From IMG/VR virus record IMGVR_UViG_3300010430_000258, positions 1-36,022 of that record: DNA of 36,022 nucleotides, one strand, 5' to 3'. Positions 22,130 to 29,156 of this stretch are shown here, one piece after another; positions within the stretch are counted from its first letter, which is position 1; each line of letters opens with the position of its first letter. The notes under the pieces were generated by a model. The model searched no databases, was not told the origin of the DNA, and saw only the letters and a list, made by a program, of their open reading frames with translations. The stretch comes from a virus. The position numbers and the translations under genes were made by a program.

Positions 22130-22891
22130 ATGAAACCGTTACCACATCTTGTAATTTTTCTTATATCAGTCCTTTTAATTTTAGGGGGATGTGCCAGTCA
22201 ACAACCAATGCCGACTCCGACCAAACCGGCAGAGTTAAAAATAACCATCACAAACCTTGGCCGCAATGGAGCAGGCGAAAAGGCCAATATTGAAATAAAA
22301 CAAGGCGATAAAATCCACAGGTCAATGGAAGTGGATAATCCTGGCATGAAATTATCGCAGTTATCCGCCATCACCTCAACCAATAAAGCATTTATCAAAA
22401 TATTTTCCGGCCTATCTGTGGCCGATGTAACCCGCACATGGAACGACCTTTTATACCTTGAAAACGAGACCAATATCCGAGAGGTAAACATTTTCATTGA
22501 TTCACCGGGTGGCGATGCTTTTTCCGGTCTCGCTCTGGCCGACCAAATCGAGATATTTAAGAGAAAAGGATTTAAATTCATCGCTCATGCAACCGGTATC
22601 GTGGCATCCGCCGCCGTTCCGGTATTTGCCGTTTGTGATGAGACCCACGCTTCTGAGGCGACCATATTTATGGTTCATGAGGCCGCACTTTGGAAATGGC
22701 CGGGACGGGAGACCGCAAGTGATATCCGGTCACAAGGGAGATTGATGGATTTATTGCAACGCCTATATTTAACCAAATTGGTCAGGCACTCAAAGGTTGA
22801 TTTTGAAGCATGGGAGTTAATGGAAGCCCGAACGTCTTGGTTTGGCACTAAAAAAGCCGTGGAGTTGGGAATCCTTGACCATATTGATTAG
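22130..22891 (+). CDS. ClpP-like serine protease with lipoprotein signal
   Basis: A 253-residue protein. Residues 1-20 are a hydrophobic signal ending in a lipobox LGG with C21, so it should be exported and lipid-anchored. A ClpP/crotonase-fold protease domain follows: IDSPGGDAFSGLALAD (123-138), GIVASAA with Ser160 as nucleophile, MVHEA with His183, and MEARTSWFGTKKAVELGILD near the end. The last motif matches phage-type ClpP (ETWFTAEEALEYGL) rather than the Asp of bacterial ClpP. Phage relatives are usually cytoplasmic head-maturation proteases, so the lipoprotein signal is unusual. GGAG precedes the ATG. Confidence 0.8.
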   Translation: MKPLPHLVIFLISVLLILGGCASQQPMPTPTKPAELKITITNLGRNGAGEKANIEIKQGDKIHRSMEVDNPGMKLSQLSAITSTNKAFIKIFSGLSVADVTRTWNDLLYLENETNIREVNIFIDSPGGDAFSGLALADQIEIFKRKGFKFIAHATGIVASAAVPVFAVCDETHASEATIFMVHEAALWKWPGRETASDIRSQGRLMDLLQRLYLTKLVRHSKVDFEAWELMEARTSWFGTKKAVELGILDHID

Positions 22892-22902
22892 GGGTAAATA
22901 AT

Positions 22903-23109
22903 ATGCCGTTACCAAAAGTTGACCCCGATGATACCGAAAAGGGGTATGTTGAAAAGTGTATGACGTTCCGCAGTAAGGAAAAAGATTTGACCGATGATGC
23001 GGAACGTAAACAGTCTCTGGCGATGTGTTTCTCAAACTTTCGCCGTGAGCGGGGCATAAAAGAAGATGCTCCGAAAACTATGTTCCAAATATTGCAAGAG
23101 AACGAATAA
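22903..23109 (+). CDS. Small CxxF/Cys-pair phage protein
   Basis: A 68-residue protein with YVEKCMTFRSKEKDL and RKQSLAMCFSNFRR, the C...(about 22)...AMC pattern seen in small phage proteins or modules near head genes. It ends TMFQILQENE, which resembles the local capsid-targeting motif but at the C-terminus, a few residues before the stop. It starts 11 bases after the ClpP-like gene. Function unknown. Confidence 0.6.
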   Translation: MPLPKVDPDDTEKGYVEKCMTFRSKEKDLTDDAERKQSLAMCFSNFRRERGIKEDAPKTMFQILQENE

Positions 23110-23144
23110 AAATCCCAACAATCCAATTTTAACAGGAGACCTTT

Positions 23145-24410
23145 ATGGAAACCAGAAAGCCGGAAGAATATCGAGATGGAATGACATTTTTACAATCAGA
23201 GATTATTAGCTTAATCCGGCAGGGAGTTGACGACACCGCCGAAATATCCGACCTGTTGGGATGCACTCCCGACTGGATAAACAAAACAAAACGTCACTTC
23301 GCCGCATATATCAATGAGCCGAAAAAATGGCAAAGCAAAAACCTGCAATATAAGGTGCAGGCATCTTTGCAAAAAGCAAGGGATAACCTGCGGGTCGAGC
23401 GGAAACAATTTCGCGAAGAAATCCGGTTCCATAATACCACGGGAGAATTATACGAAGAAATCGCCCAACTCCTGCGACAGGAAGGCCGGTATAACGAGTT
23501 TAATACCTATGTCCACGCCGACTGGAATGGCGAGACCGAAGGCATTTTTCAAATATCAGATATCCATTTCAACGAACTGGTCGAGATGCCATTCAATACC
23601 TTCGACTTTAAAATTGCCGCCCAACGGTTGCAAAAATATGTCGTCCGGGCACGGAAGATTTTTGATTCCCACGGGGTCAAAACCGTCCACGTTTGTTTTA
23701 CCGGAGATATGCTCAACTCAGACCGCCGCCTTGATGAGGTAATGTCTGCCGCCACAAACCGTGCGAAAGCCTCCGTATTGGCCGCAATGATTCTGAAGCA
23801 AGTCCTTATCGACCTGAATCAAACTTACAACCTGAAAATCTATATGGTCACCGGCAATGAATCACGGATGAATAAAGAAATGGGAGCATCCGAGATTATG
23901 CAGACCGATAATTACGATTTTATCATCCATGAAATGCTTCGGATGATGTTTTGGCAAAAACCAGGCGTCAAATTTATGGAAGGCAGTCCCATTGAACAGC
24001 CGATTGAGGTGATGGGTAATAATATCCTGCTTATCCACGGCCATCAAATCAAAATGTCGCAGGGGTCGAGCCAGATACAACGCCTCAAGGGTAAATGGTC
24101 AGATTATTTGCAGGATAAAACAATCAATTACGTTTTATTCGGTCACTTTCATACCGCAAGAATCACCGACCTTTTTGCAAGGTCCGGAGGTGTCTGCGGG
24201 GCAAACGCCTATTCGGATAATCAACTTCAGCTATCCTCTCGCGCCAGTCAAAATTGTTTCTTAGCCGACAGGGATGGTATCCACGGCATGAAAATCGACC
24301 TGCAAAAGGGTTATGATGAGTTTGACGGCTATAAAATTGACCCAATGCTCGAAGCATATCGAGTCACCGCCGCAAAACGGGTGCCTTGGATGCGGGATAA
24401 AAAGATTTAA
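23145..24410 (+). CDS. HTH-metallophosphoesterase fusion
   Basis: A 421-residue protein. Residues 14-60 resemble a helix-turn-helix (SEIISLIRQGVDDTAEISDLLGC). A charged coiled-coil-like linker follows (65-110), then a calcineurin-like phosphoesterase: SDIHFNE (138-144), TGDML (186-190), GNES (237-240, in place of GNHD), IHGH in LLIHGHQ and GHFHTA. This N-terminal DNA-binding plus nuclease-like arrangement occurs in phage proteins often labelled DNA repair exonuclease. Its place within the virion block is unexplained. The Asn-Glu-Ser variant of motif III may alter metal use. Confidence 0.8.
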   Translation: METRKPEEYRDGMTFLQSEIISLIRQGVDDTAEISDLLGCTPDWINKTKRHFAAYINEPKKWQSKNLQYKVQASLQKARDNLRVERKQFREEIRFHNTTGELYEEIAQLLRQEGRYNEFNTYVHADWNGETEGIFQISDIHFNELVEMPFNTFDFKIAAQRLQKYVVRARKIFDSHGVKTVHVCFTGDMLNSDRRLDEVMSAATNRAKASVLAAMILKQVLIDLNQTYNLKIYMVTGNESRMNKEMGASEIMQTDNYDFIIHEMLRMMFWQKPGVKFMEGSPIEQPIEVMGNNILLIHGHQIKMSQGSSQIQRLKGKWSDYLQDKTINYVLFGHFHTARITDLFARSGGVCGANAYSDNQLQLSSRASQNCFLADRDGIHGMKIDLQKGYDEFDGYKIDPMLEAYRVTAAKRVPWMRDKKI

Positions 24411-24426
24411 TTGGTAAATATAAATA

Positions 24427-24792
24427 ATGCCTAAAACTTTTAAACAGCATTTTGACGAAGCCAAATTACCGGACGGGATGTATCCGACTCCGATGGTTCA
24501 GCTTTCTCTCAGTTGGGCATTCCGCAATAAAAAGTTTAACACGTGGCATAAAGCATATAAAAAGCATATCGGTGATTATTACGACAGCCTGAAAGATTTC
24601 CAGGCCCAAGGCGGAAAAGCTTATGGCCGGAGTTGGTCGGCAATGGTCAGTTATCATGTCCAGAATACCGATTATGACTGGGAGCCTGGCATCAATAAAT
24701 TTTGGGCTGAGATATCCAAAAAATTTAAAATAACGCCCGAAGATTTAAACTATAAACCCGGACAATCCACATATCAAGCTCGCACGGGATAA
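24427..24792 (+). CDS. Protein with capsid-targeting-like N-terminus
   Basis: A 121-residue basic protein beginning MPKTFKQHFDEAK, matching the local targeting motif with FDE at 9-11. The rest is Trp/Tyr-rich and helical (WHKAYKKHIGDYYDSLKDF, YGRSWSAMVSYHV). TATAAATA lies directly before the ATG but would start transcription inside the gene, so it is not taken as a promoter. No clear ribosome site. One-base gap to the next gene. Confidence 0.6.
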   Translation: MPKTFKQHFDEAKLPDGMYPTPMVQLSLSWAFRNKKFNTWHKAYKKHIGDYYDSLKDFQAQGGKAYGRSWSAMVSYHVQNTDYDWEPGINKFWAEISKKFKITPEDLNYKPGQSTYQARTG

Positions 24793-24793
24793 A

Positions 24794-25060
24794 ATGAAAT
24801 CACTCAAAAACTTAATCGAATCCAAGGTTGACCCGGCCGATAAAGCCGCCGCCAAAGCAATCGAGAAGGCATATCCTGACGTCAAGTTTAAGGAGATAGC
24901 TCGTAAATCGGTTATAACTTTCAAAATGAAAAATTTTATCGATGAGAACGATTTCGATAATTTTGCCAAGATTGACGGCATAATGGCCTTCTTGAAAAAG
25001 AAATATAAGGGAGCAATTGTCTCCCACGATTTCGACAAATTTATCGTGGAGGAATTATGA
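24794..25060 (+). CDS. Small protein with weak capsid-targeting-like N-terminus
   Basis: An 88-residue Lys/Asp-rich protein starting MKSLKNLIES, a weaker version of the targeting motif (LIE at 7-9). The body may be a small alpha-beta fold (DVKFKEIARKSVITFKMKNF). It overlaps the M15 peptidase by four bases (ATGA). Function unknown. Confidence 0.6.
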   Translation: MKSLKNLIESKVDPADKAAAKAIEKAYPDVKFKEIARKSVITFKMKNFIDENDFDNFAKIDGIMAFLKKKYKGAIVSHDFDKFIVEEL

Positions 25061-25500
25061 ACGAAATATATGTGCCAACCCATTTTAAAGCCGCTGAATT
25101 GGTGCCGAAAGCCCTGTATAACAAATATAAATCCCGTGGAGATAGTTGGTTTTTCCAGACAGTTTTTGACCCCCGGTTGCTAAAAGTAATCGATGGCATC
25201 CGAGAGGATTTTGGGTCGATGACCATAAATGACTGGTCGTGGGCCGGCCCAAATCAATATCGTGGCTTTAGACCGCCCAACTGCGGAGTCGGAGCAACGC
25301 TCAGTCAGCATCGCTTTGGTCGAGCTGCAGACCTTATTCCCAAAAATATCCATCCAGATGAAATCCGTGACCATCTAATAAAGCACCAGAATGATGAGAC
25401 CTGGAAATATATCGGTGCACTGGAAATGGATATATCTTGGTTGCACGTGGACGTCCGGCAAAGAGGAACGGACGGTCAAATAATGAAATTTTATCCCTAA
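25057..25500 (+). CDS. M15-family peptidase, probable endolysin or virion lysin
   Basis: A 147-residue zinc peptidase of the M15 / D-Ala-D-Ala carboxypeptidase type. The SQHRFGRAADL segment supplies H85 and D92 and WLHVDVR supplies H130, the usual zinc ligands. It cleaves peptide cross-links in peptidoglycan, releasing progeny or aiding infection. No signal peptide or membrane anchor. No holin was recognised next to it. It is the last gene of the virion block before a new promoter. Confidence 0.85.
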   Translation: MNEIYVPTHFKAAELVPKALYNKYKSRGDSWFFQTVFDPRLLKVIDGIREDFGSMTINDWSWAGPNQYRGFRPPNCGVGATLSQHRFGRAADLIPKNIHPDEIRDHLIKHQNDETWKYIGALEMDISWLHVDVRQRGTDGQIMKFYP

Positions 25501-25503
25501 TTT

Positions 25504-25532
25504 TTGTCAAATATTCATAATTGTTATATAAT
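25504..25532 (+). promoter_or_regulatory. Sigma70-type promoter before the HAD phosphatase
   Basis: TTGTCA (25504-25509), exactly 17 bp, TATAAT (25527-25532), in an AT-rich gap after the peptidase stop. AAGGAG and the ATG at 25559 follow at proper distances. It is not a copy of the repeated cassette. It should start the run toward RNase H, dCMP deaminase, primase and polymerase. Confidence 0.8.
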
Positions 25533-25558
25533 GGTGTTAAACTAAAAGGAGTGATTGT

Positions 25559-26149
25559 ATGGGTAAATCAGGCATCGCCTTCGATTTTGACGGAGTGATT
25601 TGTGACGCATATGATATTTTTCGTGGCCATTATTTCGATATGTTTGGTCACAATATGGAATCTGAGCATGACCACGGCACATTTGAATTTGATATTGTCG
25701 ATAATGAAATGTTTGAAGATTGGTGGTGGAAGGAAATACCAGTCGCCATTGCTCAATATCAGCACATCGCACCGCCCACTCACGGGTCTCCCGAAGCCTT
25801 AAAAGCCTTTTATGACCAATATGGAGAGGTCGTTATTATCACCGCACGGGAACCGTCTGATGCCGTGATGCAAGTTACCAAATTATGGTGCGATAAGGTA
25901 TTGCTCCATCCCTATGAAATTCATTTTGTGGCATCTTCATCGGAAAAGAAAAAAATAATGATGCGGGAAGGCATTATCCATTATGTGGATGACCGGTTTA
26001 AAACTGCTGTCGGATTATCCGAAATTTTGGAGACATCTTTTTTATTCAACCGGCCTTGGAATACTTTTCGACTGACTGGAATGGATAATGTCAAACGGAT
26101 TGATACGTTATGGCAGATGAAAGAGATATTGGATGCAAGGATTGCATAA
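25559..26149 (+). CDS. HAD-family phosphatase, 5'-nucleotidase-like
   Basis: A 196-residue HAD hydrolase: motif I FDFDGVICD (D9 nucleophile, D11), motif II region VVIITARE (about 90-97), motif III Lys in SSSEKKKIM (about 122-130) and motif IV YVDDR (about 136-140). Small phage members are often deoxynucleotidases, but substrates vary. It shares the region with the deaminase, suggesting nucleotide metabolism. Its end overlaps the 55-residue gene at 26110. Confidence 0.8.
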   Translation: MGKSGIAFDFDGVICDAYDIFRGHYFDMFGHNMESEHDHGTFEFDIVDNEMFEDWWWKEIPVAIAQYQHIAPPTHGSPEALKAFYDQYGEVVIITAREPSDAVMQVTKLWCDKVLLHPYEIHFVASSSEKKKIMMREGIIHYVDDRFKTAVGLSEILETSFLFNRPWNTFRLTGMDNVKRIDTLWQMKEILDARIA

Positions 26150-26277
26150 ATTATTGGCAGGATTTAAAAGCCTGCGGTAAACACTCGATATTTATGCCGG
26201 ATGAGGTTTGTGATGATTTTGGAAAACGGCCGGTTGAACATGACAAACTGAATGATTGGAGAATTTTTTGGGGTTAA
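26110..26277 (+). CDS. Small Cys-containing protein, 55 residues
   Basis: A 55-codon ORF starting inside the HAD gene and filling the gap up to RNase H, with which it overlaps by one base (TAATG). The product has CKDC (9-12) and two further Cys (about 23 and 34), and a Trp-rich end (WRIFWG). The ribosome site is weak, so it may depend on translation of the upstream gene. Function unknown. Confidence 0.55.
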   Translation: MADERDIGCKDCINYWQDLKACGKHSIFMPDEVCDDFGKRPVEHDKLNDWRIFWG

Positions 26278-27158
26278 TGAAAAAGATATTATTGGTTGAT
26301 TTCAGCAATATTGCATGGGCAACCTTTCACACCAATACCAAAATCACCAAAGATACGACCTTATCGCCCAAGCAGGTGCAGACCCACTGGAAATACCTTA
26401 TGCTGAACTCCCTTCAGCGATTAAAAGTAAAGCATGCCCCAAATGAGGTGGTCGTTTGTTTCGACTCATATTCTTGGCGAAAAAAATATTTTCAGTATTA
26501 CAAAGCACGGCGGGAGATTCAACGGAAAAAATCTAAACTGGATTATTCCGTATTTGTGGAAGTCATTGAGCAAATCCGAGACGAACTGCGAGAATTCTTT
26601 CCTTTTAAGGTCGTGCAGGCACAATGGGCAGAAGCTGATGATATAATCGCCGTCTTAGTCCACCATTTAGGCCACACGGCCTCCGAAATTATCATAGCAA
26701 GCCGTGACAAGGACTTCAAACAGTTATTGGGACCGGGCGTCAAATTATGGGACACTCACGATTGGAAATGGATAAAATGTCCAAACCCGAAAATGTTTTT
26801 GATAAAACATGTAATCGGCGGAGATGCGGGGGACGATGTCCCAAATATTAGATCCGATTCTGATACATTTATCACCGAAGGCAAACGCCAAAAAGCCTGC
26901 GGGGTCAAAACTATCGATAAAATATTGGAGCAGGGACTCGAAGAATACATAAAGCAAGAGGGTCTGCTCAATAATTTCAAACGCAATAAACGGTTAATCC
27001 GGCTGTCAAAGCAAATGATACCGGATATTGTGTGGTCCGGATGCATAGAATCCTATGACAACGAGCCGGACAAAAAAGGTGATTATCAGCTCTTGACAAA
27101 ATACTTCGGTCATAATAGAATGAGAAAATTAGCAAAATCTATCGATAAGTTTTTCTAA
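26277..27158 (+). CDS. rnh: T4-type RNase H (5'-3' FEN-like exonuclease)
   Basis: A 293-residue flap-nuclease-family enzyme. ILLVDFSNIAW (4-14) carries the first metal Asp, then VVCFDSYSWRKKYF, AEADDIIAVL and ASRDKDFKQLL supply the acidic cluster, and GDAGDDVPNI is the helix-hairpin region. It removes RNA primers and trims lagging-strand ends, like T4 RNase H (305 residues). The ATG at 26277 overlaps the upstream stop (TAATG) and fits the family start, while an upstream TTG at 26256 is less likely. It overlaps the next gene by one base. Confidence 0.88.
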   Translation: MKKILLVDFSNIAWATFHTNTKITKDTTLSPKQVQTHWKYLMLNSLQRLKVKHAPNEVVVCFDSYSWRKKYFQYYKARREIQRKKSKLDYSVFVEVIEQIRDELREFFPFKVVQAQWAEADDIIAVLVHHLGHTASEIIIASRDKDFKQLLGPGVKLWDTHDWKWIKCPNPKMFLIKHVIGGDAGDDVPNIRSDSDTFITEGKRQKACGVKTIDKILEQGLEEYIKQEGLLNNFKRNKRLIRLSKQMIPDIVWSGCIESYDNEPDKKGDYQLLTKYFGHNRMRKLAKSIDKFF

Positions 27159-27430
27159 TGCCGGTTATCGAAGCCTGCCCATGTTTTATGGGACGCTGTT
27201 GCAATACATTAACCTGTAACCAAATAAACTGTTGGAGGATTGCACGAATGAGAAATAAAAATGATGATTATAAGCCAACGATTAGGGTCTATTGTAAAGG
27301 ATGTAAAGCCTGGATTAATGAAGCCGAGACAATTTTTCTGGACATTTCAGAGGATATCCAAGGGGCAGATATTTTGGCCTTTGAATGTAACCAATGTGGG
27401 ACTAAAAATACATCAAGGAGAATAGGGTAA
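27158..27430 (+). CDS. Cys-rich zinc-binding protein
   Basis: A 90-residue protein with two Cys clusters: CPCFMGRCCNTLTC...C (7-25) and CKGC (about 48-51) with CNQC (about 78-81). It probably binds two zinc ions. It is coupled to RNase H (TAATG) and followed directly by the dCMP deaminase. No family recognised. Confidence 0.65.
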   Translation: MPVIEACPCFMGRCCNTLTCNQINCWRIARMRNKNDDYKPTIRVYCKGCKAWINEAETIFLDISEDIQGADILAFECNQCGTKNTSRRIG

Positions 27431-27940
27431 ATGAATCCAATTTCAAAACCGAATTATTTTATGAGTCTGGCCTTTTTGTCAGCTCGCCGGAGCAAAGACC
27501 CGTCCACGCAGGTCGGTGCCTGCATCGCAAACCCCAAAGGCCGAGTTGTTGGGATGGGATATAACGGCTTCGTCAATGGATGCAAAACCGATTTCTCATG
27601 GGAACGGGAAGGGGATGGATGGGCAGATACCAAATATCCATTCGTTGTCCATGCTGAAATCAATGCCGTTTTGAATGCCACCGGACCGACCGAAGGTTCA
27701 ACTATTTATTGCACCTTATATCCCTGCAATATCTGCGCTCAAGTAATCGTGCAGGCCGGTATCAAAGAGGTGGTATATTTTTCCGACAAATATCATGATG
27801 CTGATTTTACCAAACAAGCCCGACTGATATTTCGGAAGGCCGGTATTGGGACTCGCGATTATAATTCGCTTGCACCGATTATCAATATCGAGTTTTCAAC
27901 CGGAGTCGATTTGACGGCCATCCGGCCACAGGAACGATGA
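27431..27940 (+). CDS. cd: dCMP/deoxycytidylate deaminase
   Basis: A 169-residue zinc deaminase. VHAEINAV (73-80) supplies the zinc His and catalytic Glu and PCNICAQ (98-104) the two zinc Cys. TRDPSTQVGA-like KDPSTQVGACI near 22-32 is typical of the dCMP family. It makes dUMP for thymidylate synthesis. T4 phages carry the same enzyme. Starts on the base after the previous stop. Confidence 0.93.
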   Translation: MNPISKPNYFMSLAFLSARRSKDPSTQVGACIANPKGRVVGMGYNGFVNGCKTDFSWEREGDGWADTKYPFVVHAEINAVLNATGPTEGSTIYCTLYPCNICAQVIVQAGIKEVVYFSDKYHDADFTKQARLIFRKAGIGTRDYNSLAPIINIEFSTGVDLTAIRPQER

Positions 27941-27964
27941 CAAATAACCAATAACGGAGCTATA

Positions 27965-28150
27965 ATGAAGAAAAATATTAAACGGAAAGACGATAAAGGG
28001 ACAAAAATTATCCCAAAACTGAAGGTCAAAAAGACCATCACAAACGAGCGAGTTGATGAGATGGGTAAAGAAATTCGAAAATTTACCTATGGCCAGTGCC
28101 TTGCTTTAAAAATGGTTCTGGATAAGAGACTCGCCGCCACGCGAGCATAA
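27965..28150 (+). CDS. Small basic protein
   Basis: A 61-residue protein, very Lys/Arg-rich in its first half (MKKNIKRKDDKGTKIIPKLKVKK) and helical in the second. CGGAG lies six bases before ATG. It may bind nucleic acid. It stops one base before the primase start. A -35/-10-like pair before it would begin transcription inside the gene and is not counted. No family recognised. Confidence 0.6.
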   Translation: MKKNIKRKDDKGTKIIPKLKVKKTITNERVDEMGKEIRKFTYGQCLALKMVLDKRLAATRA

Positions 28151-28151
28151 A

Positions 28152-29156
28152 TTGATTGAAAACATTATTCATGAATTGCCACTTCCCTTGCTTGAAAAGA
28201 AGGGAGACCATTGGAATTTCCGCTGTGTGGTATGCGGGGACAGTCTAAAGTCCGACACCTTAAAACGTGGTTGGATTTTATGCAATGGGACAAAAATCAC
28301 TTATCACTGCCACAATTGTGGATATTCAAAGCCCATACTTACATTTTTAAAAGAGCATTATCCTTCGGTTGCCAAAAAATACACCAAGATTCTATTCAAA
28401 AACAAACGACAGACCCGCCCTGAATTGGTGCAAACCAAAATCGAAGAGGACACTTCCGAGAACCAACAACGCCGCCTCAATCTAAAGAAATTATGCAAGC
28501 TGCCGGACGACCACGAAGCCGTTAAATATTTTCACAAGCGGATGATGCCAGTCCGGTTCATGCGTTATTTCTATTGGACGGATAATTTCCAAGAGTATGT
28601 CAACTCAGTAATACCGGATAAATTTGAAAATGTAATGGAGTCCGACCCACGGATTGTCATTCCTTTTTATTCGCAACACCGCCAGATATTCGCCGTGCAG
28701 GGACGTTCGTTATATAAAACAGGTTTACGATATATTACCATTAAATTTGATGAGTCCCATAAAAAGGTTTTCGGCCTTGAGCGGATGGATGCTTATAAAA
28801 CCATTCTGGTATTTGAGGGAGCATTTGATTCAATTTTTATGCCCAATGCCATCGCCTTCGGGGGAGCAGATTTGGATTTAAAATATCTCCTGGATTTGGC
28901 ATCGCAGGAAAAATATATATTTTGCTATGACAACGAGCCGCGGAATAAAGAAATGTGCAAGCGGGTCGAGAAGGTTTTAAACGCCGGATTCCGAGTTTGC
29001 CTAATGCCGCACAAATTGAAAAAGCACGGCAAAGATATCAATGATTTAATCATGGCCGGTATGTCAAAGGAAGAGATTTGTGGTATAATTAAGGCTAATG
29101 TGGTTCAAGGAAAATTCGGTTTAATGAAATTTAAACTCTGGAAAAAAGGAAAGTAA
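28152..29156 (+). CDS. 61: gp61-like DNA primase
   Basis: A 334-residue primase. The N-terminal zinc finger has CVVCGD (C25, C28) and CHNC (C53, C56), laid out as in T4 gp61. The TOPRIM core contains ILVFEGAFDSIF (about 217-228) and YIFCYDNEP (about 255-263). It makes RNA primers with the gp41-type helicase at 17199. The start is TTG at 28152, right after the upstream stop; no ribosome site is clear, so translation is probably coupled. The length fits gp61 (342 residues). Confidence 0.9.
   Translation: MIENIIHELPLPLLEKKGDHWNFRCVVCGDSLKSDTLKRGWILCNGTKITYHCHNCGYSKPILTFLKEHYPSVAKKYTKILFKNKRQTRPELVQTKIEEDTSENQQRRLNLKKLCKLPDDHEAVKYFHKRMMPVRFMRYFYWTDNFQEYVNSVIPDKFENVMESDPRIVIPFYSQHRQIFAVQGRSLYKTGLRYITIKFDESHKKVFGLERMDAYKTILVFEGAFDSIFMPNAIAFGGADLDLKYLLDLASQEKYIFCYDNEPRNKEMCKRVEKVLNAGFRVCLMPHKLKKHGKDINDLIMAGMSKEEICGIIKANVVQGKFGLMKFKLWKKGK

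Noticed and set aside
24419-24426. TATAAATA as a late promoter for the 24427 gene
   Set aside because: It touches the ATG, so transcription would begin inside the gene and remove the targeting leader.
27936-27966. ATGACA-18-TATAAT before the 27965 gene
   Set aside because: The -10 overlaps the start codon, so it cannot produce a full-length message for this gene.
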